From positions 29,118 through 93,117 of the forward strand of contig NZ_JACJVR010000012.1 in assembly GCF_014212175.1 (NCBI RefSeq): a stretch of 64,000 nucleotides of DNA, read 5' to 3'. The notes beneath the pieces are model-generated. The model did not search any database, was not told the DNA's origin, and was given only the letters and a program-made list of their open reading frames with translations. The translations under genes and the position numbers were made by a program. The first letter of the stretch is position 1; the number at the start of each line of letters is the position of its first letter. Positions 27,782 to 35,944 of this stretch are shown piece after piece. The stretch is from Cohnella xylanilytica (GTDB lineage Bacteria > Bacillota > Bacilli > Paenibacillales > Paenibacillaceae).

Positions 27782-28572
27782 GAAGACTATGGATCGGACT
27801 TACGTATATCGTCTTCGCCTTGCTGCTCGGCGCGCCGGTCGTTCGCATCGCGGCGGGAGCCTGGGAAGACGGCTGGAGCGGCTTCGCGAACGGGGTGACC
27901 CGGCCCGAGGCGCTTCACGCGCTCATGATGACGGGGATCATCGTCGTCATCGTCACGGTCGTCAACACGCTGTTCGGCGTCATGCTGGCGCTGTACCTCG
28001 TTCGCGCGAATTGGCTCGGCCCGCAGCTGAAGCGAATTCTGAACAGCGTCGTCGACCTGCCGTTCGCGGTGTCGCCCGTCATCGGGGGCCTCATGATCGT
28101 CCTGCTGGTCGGGCCGGACACGGCGCTGGGCTCGCTGCTTAGCGGAGCCGGCATCGACATCGTCTACGCGCTGCCGGGCATGGTGATCGCCACGCTGTTC
28201 GTCACGTTCCCGCTCGTCATCCGCGAGGTGATGCCGGTTCTGCAGGAGATCGGCAGCTCGCAGGAGGAAGCGGCGCATATGCTCGGCGCGTATCCTTGGA
28301 CGACGTTCTGGAGAGTGACCTGGCCTTCGATCCGCTGGAGCGTCGTCTACGGCGTCGTGCTGACCGTCGCCCGGACGCTGGGCGAATTCGGGGCCGTGCT
28401 CGTCGTGTCGGGGAACATCCTGTTCAAGACGCAGACGGCGACGACGCTCGTGTATCAAGACGTGGAGAACTTCAATCTGACGGCAGCCAACTCGGTGGCG
28501 CTCGTTCTGGCCGCGTGCTCCGTCGCTTTGCTTCTGTTTATGGAATGGGCCAAATCCCGCAGGGAGAGTTAG
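27778..28572 (+). CDS. cysW: Sulfate ABC transporter permease CysW
   Basis: 264 residues. Homologous in layout to CysT, with DLPFAVSPVIGGLMIVLL and the loop QEEAAHMLGAYPWTTFWRVT. AGGAGG lies eight bases before ATG 27778, inside the end of cysT. Second channel subunit of the sulfate importer. Confidence 0.93.
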   Translation: MRRLWIGLTYIVFALLLGAPVVRIAAGAWEDGWSGFANGVTRPEALHALMMTGIIVVIVTVVNTLFGVMLALYLVRANWLGPQLKRILNSVVDLPFAVSPVIGGLMIVLLVGPDTALGSLLSGAGIDIVYALPGMVIATLFVTFPLVIREVMPVLQEIGSSQEEAAHMLGAYPWTTFWRVTWPSIRWSVVYGVVLTVARTLGEFGAVLVVSGNILFKTQTATTLVYQDVENFNLTAANSVALVLAACSVALLLFMEWAKSRRES

Positions 28573-28613
28573 GCGGAAGCGGAATATCGAGGATCCGATA
28601 AGGGGGCTATGAC

Positions 28614-29678
28614 ATGCACGTAGAGGTGCGGGGATTAAACAAGAAGTTCGGCGAGTTCCAAGCGGTCAAGGACGTGGAGTTCAGCATCGAGAAAGGCCAG
28701 CTGATCGGCCTGCTGGGACCGAGCGGCGGCGGCAAAACGTCCATTCTCCGCATGCTGGCGGGACTGGAGACGCCGGATACGGGCGATATCGTGTTCCACG
28801 GCAAGCGGGTGAACGACCTGCCTCCGCAGGAGCGGGGGATCGGCTTCGTCTTCCAGAACTACGCGCTGTTCAAGCATATGACCGTATCGGAGAATATCGC
28901 GTTCGGCCTCGAAGTGAAGAAGTGGCCGAAGGCGCGCATCAAGGAGCGCATCGCCGAGCTCGTGGAGCTGACGGGGCTGTCCGGCTTCGAGAAGCGCTAT
29001 CCGCACCAGCTGTCCGGCGGCCAGCGGCAGCGCGTCGCATTCGCCCGCGCGCTCGCTCCCGAGCCGCAGCTGCTGCTGCTCGACGAGCCGTTCGCCGCGA
29101 TCGACGCGAAGATCCGGCATGAGCTGCGCTCGTGGCTGCGCGAGATGATCGACCGGCTCGGCATCACGTCGATCTTCGTCACCCACGACCAGGACGAAGC
29201 GATCGAAGTGGCCGACCAGATCATGATCATCAACAAGGGACGACTGGAGCAGAAGGGAACCCCTTGGGAGATTTACAAGGACCCGCAGACGCCGTTCGTC
29301 GCGTCCTTCATCGGGGAATCCACGCTGATCGAGGATATCGGGAAGCTGCGCGGATTCGCGGATGCGGCCGCGATGCCGGGAACGAAGGGACTGATCCGGC
29401 CGGAGTACGTGGAGGTCGGCAAGGAGAACGAGTTCACGCTGCTGTCCGCGACGGAGACGGGCAGGGTGAGCCATATCCACTTCCGCGGCAGCGAGTGGCT
29501 GGTCGAGATCCAGATCGGCGACATCAAGCTCGTCACGTACCGTTCGCTGGAGAAGCCGGTTCTGCAGCTGGGCGACGAGGTGCACGTCCTCGTGCACCGG
29601 GCGTACCTGTTCAACGACAACGACAGCTGGGTAACCGAGAACAAGCTGAAGGTCGATCCGCTGCCGGTCCATATCTAA
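28614..29678 (+). CDS. cysA: Sulfate ABC transporter ATP-binding protein CysA
   Basis: 354 residues. Walker A GPSGGGKTS, signature LSGGQRQRVAFARAL, Walker B LLLLDEPFAAID, H-loop VTHDQDEA, and a C-terminal TOBE-like regulatory region. Energises uptake through CysT/CysW. ATG 28614 follows AGGGGG. The operon order cysT-cysW-cysA-sbp places the binding protein last. Confidence 0.95.
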   Translation: MHVEVRGLNKKFGEFQAVKDVEFSIEKGQLIGLLGPSGGGKTSILRMLAGLETPDTGDIVFHGKRVNDLPPQERGIGFVFQNYALFKHMTVSENIAFGLEVKKWPKARIKERIAELVELTGLSGFEKRYPHQLSGGQRQRVAFARALAPEPQLLLLDEPFAAIDAKIRHELRSWLREMIDRLGITSIFVTHDQDEAIEVADQIMIINKGRLEQKGTPWEIYKDPQTPFVASFIGESTLIEDIGKLRGFADAAAMPGTKGLIRPEYVEVGKENEFTLLSATETGRVSHIHFRGSEWLVEIQIGDIKLVTYRSLEKPVLQLGDEVHVLVHRAYLFNDNDSWVTENKLKVDPLPVHI

Positions 29679-29743
29679 TCGAGCGGACGGATCGCGGCCC
29701 GCGGTCTCGAACGGATGGAGGCGGCCTGGCCGCGGAGGGAAGG

Positions 29744-29774
29744 CAGGGACAGTCCGCGCGCCGGGCTGTCCCTG
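29744..29774 (+). other. Stem-loop between cysA and sbp
   Basis: CAGGGACAG-N13-CTGTCCCTG, a perfect 9-bp stem without a T-run, in the 153-bp gap before the binding-protein gene. It may be a processing or stability element allowing separate sbp levels. Confidence 0.55.
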
Positions 29775-29831
29775 CGCGCGAGAAGCGCGAGAAGTGGGAG
29801 CCTACGAAGGCACCGCAGGGGGGCATACGAG

Positions 29832-30944
29832 ATGAGATCGGGGAACCGACAACACGCCGGACGATGGAGAGCGCTGCTGGCCGGCTTCGCCGGATGGCTG
29901 GCGTTCGCCATGCTGGTGACCGCGTGCGGAGGGAACGGGGGAACGGCGCAGCCGACGGAGGGAGCGTCCGCTTCTCCGGGAGCCGGCTCGTCCGACGGCG
30001 ATAAATCGAGCATTACGCTTGTCATCGGGGCCTACTCGGTCGCCAAGGACGCGCTGCAGGAGATTCTGCCGGCCTTCCGGGAGGAATGGAAGGCGAAGAC
30101 GGGACAAGACGTGAAGTTCCAGGAGTCGTACGAAGCGTCCGGCACGCAGGCCCGCGCCATCGCGGGCGGCTTCGAGGCCGATGTCGCCGTGCTGTCGATG
30201 GAAGGCGACATCGACAAGGTGAAGAAGGCCGGCCTCATCAAGGAAGATTGGAAGGCCGGCGCGGACGGCGGCATGGTGACGAGATCGATCGTCGTCATGG
30301 GGACGAGGGAAGGCAACCCGCTTCGCATCCGCGACTTCGAAGACCTGGCCAAGCCCGGGGTCAAGGTGCTGTACCCGAACCCCCAGACGTCCGGAGGGGC
30401 TCAGTGGGACATCAACGCGATCTACGGCGCGGGCCTGAAGATGTCGGAGGAGCGGACGGGGGCGAAGGACCCGGCGGCGGCGAAGACGTTCCTCGCTTCG
30501 GTCCACGACAACATCGAGTCGATGGACAAGAGCGGCCGGGCATCGATGGCCGCGTTCGAATACGGCGTCGGGGACGTCATCGTCACGTACGAGAACGAGC
30601 TTCTCGCCCGGATCGCGCAGGGCGTCCATTACGAGATCGTCACGCCGAGCCGCACGATTCGGATCGAGAATCCGGCGGCTGTCGTCGACGTCAACGCCGA
30701 CAAGCATGGCGTGCGCAAAGCCGCCGAAGCGTTCGTGGCGTATCTTCACGGACAGAAGGCGCAGGAGATCTTCGCGAAGCACGGCTTCCGTCCGGTTTTG
30801 CCGGCGGTTGAGAAGCAATTCGCGGGCAAGTTCCCCCAGCCGAAGGGCTTGTTCGACATCGAATACCTCGGCGGCTGGAACGAAGTCCGCGACAAGCTGT
30901 ATTCCGAACGAGGAATCTGGTATCAGGTGTTAGCGGGCAAATAA
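29832..30944 (+). CDS. sbp: Sulfate-binding lipoprotein
   Basis: 370 residues. Twin-basic N-terminus, hydrophobic stretch and lipobox LVTAC (Cys32), then a sulfate-binding protein domain (ITLVIGAYSVAKDALQEILP; VLYPNPQTSGGAQWDINAIY; VTYENELLARI). Captures sulfate or thiosulfate for CysTWA. ATG 29832 follows AGGGGGG. Placed last in the operon behind a hairpin. Confidence 0.92.
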   Translation: MRSGNRQHAGRWRALLAGFAGWLAFAMLVTACGGNGGTAQPTEGASASPGAGSSDGDKSSITLVIGAYSVAKDALQEILPAFREEWKAKTGQDVKFQESYEASGTQARAIAGGFEADVAVLSMEGDIDKVKKAGLIKEDWKAGADGGMVTRSIVVMGTREGNPLRIRDFEDLAKPGVKVLYPNPQTSGGAQWDINAIYGAGLKMSEERTGAKDPAAAKTFLASVHDNIESMDKSGRASMAAFEYGVGDVIVTYENELLARIAQGVHYEIVTPSRTIRIENPAAVVDVNADKHGVRKAAEAFVAYLHGQKAQEIFAKHGFRPVLPAVEKQFAGKFPQPKGLFDIEYLGGWNEVRDKLYSERGIWYQVLAGK

Positions 30945-30981
30945 TCGGAGACGCTCCGTCGCGATAGACGACGATAGACCG

Positions 30982-31001
30982 AAGAGGCCGAGAGGCCTCT
31001 T
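30982..31001. terminator. Bidirectional terminator
   Basis: AAGAGGCC-GAGA-GGCCTCTT, perfect 8-bp stem between the sbp stop and the end of the minus-strand gene at 31034; short T stretches on both sides. Confidence 0.6.
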
Positions 31002-31033
31002 CGTCGCGTTCGGGGCCGATGCGCCGGGCCGTC

Positions 31034-31237
31034 TCATTCGGCGAGGGCGATCTCGTCGAGCCAGACGGAGAGGGACAGGTCGTTGCCGTCCAGCACGAGT
31101 CCGGTTTTCCGAAGGGCATATTCCTCGCCTTGCACATGGACGGTCTGAACCATGCGGAGCAGGAACAACAGCTGTTCGACGTCCGGACAATCCGATTCGT
31201 AGGGGGGACGTCCCGGCGGGTGCCAGCTGACTCTCAT
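31034..31237 (-). CDS. Small hypothetical protein (67 aa)
   Basis: 67-residue acidic protein with no membrane segment that I do not recognise. ATG 31237 follows GAGGAGA by good distance, and the start overlaps the stop of the upstream 37-residue gene by four bases, so the two form a coupled mini-operon. Confidence 0.55.
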   Translation of the reverse strand: MRVSWHPPGRPPYESDCPDVEQLLFLLRMVQTVHVQGEEYALRKTGLVLDGNDLSLSVWLDEIALAE

Positions 31238-31347
31238 AGCTTGTTCTCCTCTTCGTCGGAGCTCTTGCGGCTGCGATATTCCAGGACGAACGAGGCGATG
31301 ACGCAGGGGATGAACACGATCCACAGCCAGAAGGACAGTCGGTCCAT
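31234..31347 (-). CDS. Single-pass micro-membrane protein (37 aa)
   Basis: Starts at ATG 31347 after AAAGGAG. Residues about 4-20 (LSFWLWIVFIPCVIASF) form one membrane helix, followed by a highly charged tail (RSRKSSDEEENKL). Coupled by ATGA overlap to the 67-residue gene. Divergent from the XRE regulator at 31537. Function unknown; size and shape fit small membrane modulators. Confidence 0.55.
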   Translation of the reverse strand: MDRLSFWLWIVFIPCVIASFVLEYRSRKSSDEEENKL

Positions 31348-31485
31348 GCGGGCGTACTCCTTTCGTTGGGCAGAGTAGAGGGGGATGAAGGCGACGACGG
31401 ATATTGAAGAATCTTCAACTAAGATCATTGTAACTTGAAAATAATCCCTTTTTCAACCTAAATATTGAATAATCGGCAAACATTC

Positions 31486-31514
31486 TGTCGACGGAGCGGC
31501 GAATCTTTTATACT
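31486..31514 (+). promoter_or_regulatory. Putative XRE regulator promoter
   Basis: -10 TATACT at 31509-31514, with only a weak -35 (TGTCGA at 31486-31491, 17-nt spacer). Confidence 0.45.
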
Positions 31515-31536
31515 GATATGTTGAGAGGTGAGGCCG

Positions 31537-31917
31537 ATGTCGTTCGGTACGCGGTTGAAGCAAGCCCGCAACGGGAAGCGGTTGACCCAGAATCAGGTCG
31601 CGGCCAAGCTGGGAATCGACTTCACGACGATCTCCAAATACGAGAACGACAAGTCGCAGCCGGACAACGAGATCCTGAGGGAATTGGCCGGCATGTACGA
31701 AGTATCCCTCGATTGGCTGCTGACGGGAGACCGCGCCGCTCCCGCGTCGTCCCCTTCGCCGAACCGGATCTACGTCAACGGCAAGAGCGAGGACCTGACC
31801 GACGAAGAAGCGAAGCACCTGCTGGACAGCCTGGAGATGTTCCGGCTGCTCAAGGCGAAGAGGCAGAGGGAACAACAGAGGAGCGGCGATTCCTTCGGGG
31901 ATCGCGGGACGGAATAG
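31537..31917 (+). CDS. XRE-family transcriptional regulator
   Basis: 126 residues. HTH_3 domain at about 4-60 (RLKQARNGKRLTQNQVAAKL, then DFTTISKYENDKSQPDNEIL, LDWLLTG) resembling phage-repressor and SinR-type proteins; the C-terminal half is charged and probably oligomerises. GAGAGGTGAGG precedes ATG 31537. A hairpin (31917-31957) starts within its stop region. Target unknown; the divergent micro-operon is a candidate. Confidence 0.82.
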   Translation: MSFGTRLKQARNGKRLTQNQVAAKLGIDFTTISKYENDKSQPDNEILRELAGMYEVSLDWLLTGDRAAPASSPSPNRIYVNGKSEDLTDEEAKHLLDSLEMFRLLKAKRQREQQRSGDSFGDRGTE

Positions 31918-31990
31918 AAGCGCCGGCCGCCCACGGGTATGGGGAAGCCGACGCTTCTTGCCGTTTAGGGAGAAGCGCTTCCATAAGACA

Positions 31991-32020
31991 TTCGACCCGG
32001 ATCGGGGAATAGGATATAAT
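31991..32020 (+). promoter_or_regulatory. Promoter of the GNAT fusion gene
   Basis: TTCGAC at 31991-31996, 18 nt, perfect TATAAT at 32015-32020. Confidence 0.55.
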
Positions 32021-32053
32021 AGGATATCCCCTTTTTTCTCAGGAGGTTCCACC

Positions 32054-33208
32054 TTGCCAACGCCAAGCAGTATTAAAACCGCCAGGCTCCTGCTCGTCTT
32101 CAAGCTGATCCTCATTCTGTTCGTCGTGGCGATCGCCCTGCTCGTTCTCGTCATCCCCGACAGCTTGTCCAGCGGATGGAGCGGGTACCGGGAGAAGACG
32201 ATCGATTCGATGTTCGGGCTGAAGCCGGAGGAATACAAGGCCGGACATTTCGGAATCGTTCTGCTGAATTTCGCGCCGGCGATCCTGATGATCGCTCTTA
32301 ACATCTACTTCATCAACAAGCGCAAGAGATTGGTATCCATCGTGCTATCGCTGCTCGTTCTGTGGTTCTCGTTCAATAACATGATTCAGCTGGTGCTCTC
32401 CTTCGCTTGCATCGTCCTGCTCATGACCCGGTCGAGCCGGGCGTACTTCTTGGAGGGCGCGGGAGCTCTGTCTCCTGCGGCGGCGGAGAAGGCGGACGAC
32501 GACGACTCGCCGGATGGCGAATCGGACGAGCCTGACGAGCGGGAGAACCCGGATGACGAGGAGTCGGGCTCGGATTCGGATTCGGAGAAGCCGGCTTCGT
32601 CCGCCGAATCGAAGGGCGGCGAAGGTTCGGGCGAAGAGCCTCCGAAGGAGACGAAGGTCGCGGCGCGTTCGGCCGCTTCGGCTTCCGGTTCGTCCGGGCG
32701 GTCCCGTCCGAAGCCGAGCGCGGATCCCGTCGTCGAGATCCGGGAAGCCGGAGCCGAAGACGCGGAAGTCGTTCACTTCCTTATGCTGGAGGCGTTCGAA
32801 GAATACCGCGCGGCCGTCCCGCCGTCCAGCGCTCTCGACGAGACGGCGGAGTCCGTCCGGGAGGCTCTCGAGTCGGGAGGCGAATCGGCCGTCATTCTGT
32901 ACGAGGACGACATTCCCGCCGCGATGGTCCGTTACCGGTTCGAGGAGGACGCGATCTACTTCTTCCGGCTGTCGGTCGCTCCGCCCAGACGGAAGAGAGG
33001 CTATGCCCGCCAGCTCGTGGAATGGGTCGAGCGGAAGGGGCGCAGCCAGGGCCTCTCCTTCAGCCGCTGCAAGGTTCGGCAGTCCGTGCACCGCAACCTC
33101 GTCCTGTACGAGAACATGGGCTACGAGATCAAGGACCAGGAGCTCGTCGTCCGGCCGGAAGGCTCGGTCAAGGCGCTTCTGCTGGAGAAGAACCTCGGCC
33201 CGCAATAA
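32054..33208 (+). CDS. Membrane-anchored GNAT acetyltransferase
   Basis: 384 residues. TTG 32054 follows CAGGAGG. Residues 1-115 hold about three membrane helices (LLLVFKLILILFVVAIALLV; HFGIVLLNFAPAILMIAL; LVSIVLSLLVLWFSF). Residues about 136-222 are a low-complexity acidic Ser/Glu/Asp linker. Residues 224-384 are a GNAT fold with the acetyl-CoA loop PPRRKRGYARQLVEW and RNLVLYENMGYE. A GNAT domain tethered to a small membrane domain by a disordered linker is unusual; the acceptor substrate is unknown. Confidence 0.78.
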   Translation: MPTPSSIKTARLLLVFKLILILFVVAIALLVLVIPDSLSSGWSGYREKTIDSMFGLKPEEYKAGHFGIVLLNFAPAILMIALNIYFINKRKRLVSIVLSLLVLWFSFNNMIQLVLSFACIVLLMTRSSRAYFLEGAGALSPAAAEKADDDDSPDGESDEPDERENPDDEESGSDSDSEKPASSAESKGGEGSGEEPPKETKVAARSAASASGSSGRSRPKPSADPVVEIREAGAEDAEVVHFLMLEAFEEYRAAVPPSSALDETAESVREALESGGESAVILYEDDIPAAMVRYRFEEDAIYFFRLSVAPPRRKRGYARQLVEWVERKGRSQGLSFSRCKVRQSVHRNLVLYENMGYEIKDQELVVRPEGSVKALLLEKNLGPQ

Positions 33209-33930
33209 TCGGGAGCGCGGCGGCTCGTGCCGCTATCCCCCCGGCTCAGGGAAGGGCGGCCGGGCGCCGGGATCGCAGGTCGATCCACCGGTCGCATCAG
33301 CCGTCCGATCGCCCTAGTACCGCTATCCCTCCGCGTCAGGATCGAATAAGCAGCTCCGCCCCGTATCTCCTTGGTTTCTCGGGATACGGGGTTTTTCGTT
33401 TTTTTTCGGCTATATCGCCTTCCTATCTTCAATCGTGCCGCTATCCCCTCTGCTCAGAATGCTGAACTAGCGGCGGCCAAGTTTGCGTCCATTATGTCCA
33501 CGCCCCTTATCCCCTTCATTCAGGCCGGTCGAGTCGCGTCTCAGGGGGGCATGTCAGGCAAGCGCATGTTAAGCAGGCGCATGTTAAGCATGCAGTATTC
33601 CATTCTGAGCGGATGGGATAAGGGGACGTTACGAGAGAGGGAGAGGAGAAGGCCACGGGAGTCGCTCGGGAATCGCCGCAGGAATCGCGGAAGCCCATTC
33701 TGAGGTAAGGGGATAAAGGAACGTTACGGATCGATCGGATTGAAGGCCGGAGGCTTAGGGGGAGCTGCCGCGAGATTAACGGAGCGGATGGGGTAGCGGC
33801 ATAAAGCGGAAATTTGCGAGATGTACCGTGTGCGAACATAGCCGGACAAGGGGGTTCTGAGCGACGGGGATAGGGGCGCGGCCGTCATCAAATAGACCGA
33901 CGATCGCCGAGATCGCCGGTCCATTTTTCT
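33209..33930. repeat. Gene-free region with dispersed TATCCCC/CTCAG motifs
   Basis: About 720 bp between convergent genes. In the left half the motif reads GCCGCTATCCC...CTCAG (near 33223, 33313, 33438) and CTTATCCCC...TTCAG (near 33509). In the right half it appears reverse-complemented: CTGAGCGGATGGGATAAGG (33605), CTGAGGTAAGGGGATAAAG (33700), GAGCGGATGGGGTAGCGG (33782) and CTGAGCGACGGGGATAGG (33856). No credible ORF. The same motif family fills 61610-62795. Confidence 0.75.
33359..33397 (+). terminator. Terminator of the GNAT fusion gene
   Basis: CCCCGTATC-N15-GATACGGGG (33359-33391), 9-bp stem, then TTTTTCG and a longer T tract. Confidence 0.85.
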
Positions 33931-33935
33931 AACGC

Positions 33936-34739
33936 TCAGGAATTCAGCACGAACTTCTCGAGAACGTGGGCGACTCCGTCTTCGTTGTTGCCCAAGGTGA
34001 CGTAGTCCGCGATCTCCCGCAGCGCGGGGACGGCGTTCGCCATCGCGACTCCGAGGCCCGCGGCCTCGATCATCTCGCGGTCGTTCCAGGCGTCGCCCAT
34101 CGCGATCGTCTCCTCCATGGAGAAGCCGTAATGTTCGGCCAAGAAGCGGAGAGCATGCCCCTTCGTCCCTTCGCGGTGGAGGAATTCGAGGTAGTTCGCC
34201 TTCGACTTGGTCATATGGACTTCCTCCCCCATAAGGTCTCTCAGAATGGGGAACAGGGCGTCCAGCTTATCCGGATCGTCGATAATGATAAGCTTGGTAT
34301 GGTTGCCCGGGGGAAGCCGGTCGAAGTCGGGCTCGACGATGTACGGGATGCCGGACTGCTTGGCGTAAGCGGCCAGTTTGTCCCCGTCGTCGAAGGAGTA
34401 CAGCTTGTCGTCGATATAGGTCTGCAAATGCAGCCCGTGCTTCCGGGTGTACTCGTACAGCTTGCGGGCTTCTTCCGCCGGAACGGAGCGCTCGTACAGC
34501 ACCTCTTCGTCGAGGAGATTGCGAATGAGCGATCCTTGGTACGTAATAATCGGGACGTTCAGTCCCACCTGCTTCGCGATGCGCTGGGCCGAAGCGAACA
34601 TGCGGCCGGTCGCGATCGTCAGGTGAACGCCTTGCGAGATCGCCTTCCTCATCGCGTCGACCGTCCGGTCGCTGACGGTCAAATCGTCGGTCAGCAGCGT
34701 GTCGTCCAGATCCATCGCGATCAAACGGTATTTCGTCAT
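33936..34739 (-). CDS. Cof-type HAD phosphatase
   Basis: 267 residues, Cof/YidA subfamily. Motif I MDLDDTLL with catalytic Asp10 and Asp12, ATGRMF after the first helix, and the C-terminal MGDAWNDREM motif with metal-binding Asp. Likely dephosphorylates sugar phosphates or FMN-like molecules in the cytoplasm. AAGGAGAGAG precedes ATG 34739. Confidence 0.92.
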   Translation of the reverse strand: MTKYRLIAMDLDDTLLTDDLTVSDRTVDAMRKAISQGVHLTIATGRMFASAQRIAKQVGLNVPIITYQGSLIRNLLDEEVLYERSVPAEEARKLYEYTRKHGLHLQTYIDDKLYSFDDGDKLAAYAKQSGIPYIVEPDFDRLPPGNHTKLIIIDDPDKLDALFPILRDLMGEEVHMTKSKANYLEFLHREGTKGHALRFLAEHYGFSMEETIAMGDAWNDREMIEAAGLGVAMANAVPALREIADYVTLGNNEDGVAHVLEKFVLNS

Positions 34740-34845
34740 CGTGCGGTTCTCTCTCCTTTTGGACTCCTGTAACGCAAGAGCGCGGCTATTCTCTTATTCT
34801 CCGATTGTATCCCATCCCGGGAACCTTCGACAACCGCGCGGCGGG

Positions 34846-35700
34846 TCATACGGAGGAGAGGTTGGCCGCCCGGTCTCCCAGCCACCGGCTCATGAGCGAG
34901 AACACGGCGGGTCTTCCCGCTTCGTTGTGCAGCTCGTGGCGGTATCCCGGCCACTCGACGAAGGAGCAGAGCGTTCCCGCCCGTTCGGCGAATTGGCGGC
35001 TGGCCGCGATGGACGTCACCTTGTCGTCGTCTCCGTGCATGAGAAGCAGCGGGACGGACAGCCGGTCCGCGTGCTCGATCGCCCATAAGCCGGCCCGGCG
35101 GACGCCGAAGAAGAACTTCGCCGTAATATGCCCGTGTCCGACCGGATCTTCCGAGATCCGCCGGATCATCTCGGGATCGGAGGTTAGCCGTTCCGCCGCC
35201 AGCGGACGGTGATTCGAATATTGCGGGTAGACCCGTTCGAGAAGCCGGCCGATGACGACCTGGGCCTGGGGCGGATCGAACGACAGCTTCAGCCAAGGGC
35301 TCGTGACGACCGCGCCCGCGATGTCGGGACGGCGGCGCAGCAGATAGTTCAAGGTCACGTTGCCGCCCATGCTGTGGCCGTACAGGAACGCGGGAATGCC
35401 GGGATACCGGTTCCGCGCTTCCCGCAGAAGCCGATCCGGCCCTTCCAGCAGGGAGTCGTAGGAGGGCACGTGGCCGCGGCGTCCCGGCGTTCTCCCGTGT
35501 CCGTACTGATCGAAGCCGCATACGACGTAGCCTTCGTCCGCGAACGTCCGGGCGACGTGCTCGTAACGGCCGACGTGCTCTCCCATGCCGTGCACGATTC
35601 CGATAAAACCGCGCGGGGATTGCCTAATCTCCGGCTGCCACTCGCATGCGTACATTCGGGTCCCGTCGTTCAGTTGCCATTCCCATTCGCGATCCGCCAT
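34846..35700 (-). CDS. Alpha/beta hydrolase, monoacylglycerol lipase-like
   Basis: 284 residues. Oxyanion motif VHGMGEHVGRY, nucleophile Ser110 in GHSMGG, Asp in MHGDDDKV and catalytic His in GYRHELHNE, matching the serine aminopeptidase S33 / monoglyceride lipase group (Hydrolase_4). Start ATG 35700 follows GGAGGCG; upstream in-frame sequence lies in the divergent promoter region. Lipid or ester substrate not determinable. Confidence 0.88.
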   Translation of the reverse strand: MADREWEWQLNDGTRMYACEWQPEIRQSPRGFIGIVHGMGEHVGRYEHVARTFADEGYVVCGFDQYGHGRTPGRRGHVPSYDSLLEGPDRLLREARNRYPGIPAFLYGHSMGGNVTLNYLLRRRPDIAGAVVTSPWLKLSFDPPQAQVVIGRLLERVYPQYSNHRPLAAERLTSDPEMIRRISEDPVGHGHITAKFFFGVRRAGLWAIEHADRLSVPLLLMHGDDDKVTSIAASRQFAERAGTLCSFVEWPGYRHELHNEAGRPAVFSLMSRWLGDRAANLSSV

Positions 35701-35877
35701 TTCGAGTCGCCTCCATCGTGTCGTTGCATCTCCTTCTTTTGTAGCGTATCCATGATCCAAAAGCAATGGTTCCCGATAAGCGCACCCGAACCGAACTTTG
35801 TCGGATGGAGGCCAATAAAGATAAAGAGTGGCCAAAATCGCACAAACAACCTCCCTCCCTTTTCGAGCGAAATGAAT

Positions 35878-35902
35878 TACAATAAAACAGGGAAAACGTT
35901 TT
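35878..35902 (+). promoter_or_regulatory. bglA -10 box and AAAACGTTTT operator
   Basis: TACAAT at 35878-35883 is followed by the perfect palindrome AAAACGTTTT (35893-35902) at the expected start site. It resembles a cre/LacI-family operator, which would couple the beta-glucosidase to carbon status. No clear -35. Confidence 0.5.
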
Positions 35903-35944
35903 ACATGAACTTCAAGCACTTTGATTTTCGCGGAGGGATTTATT

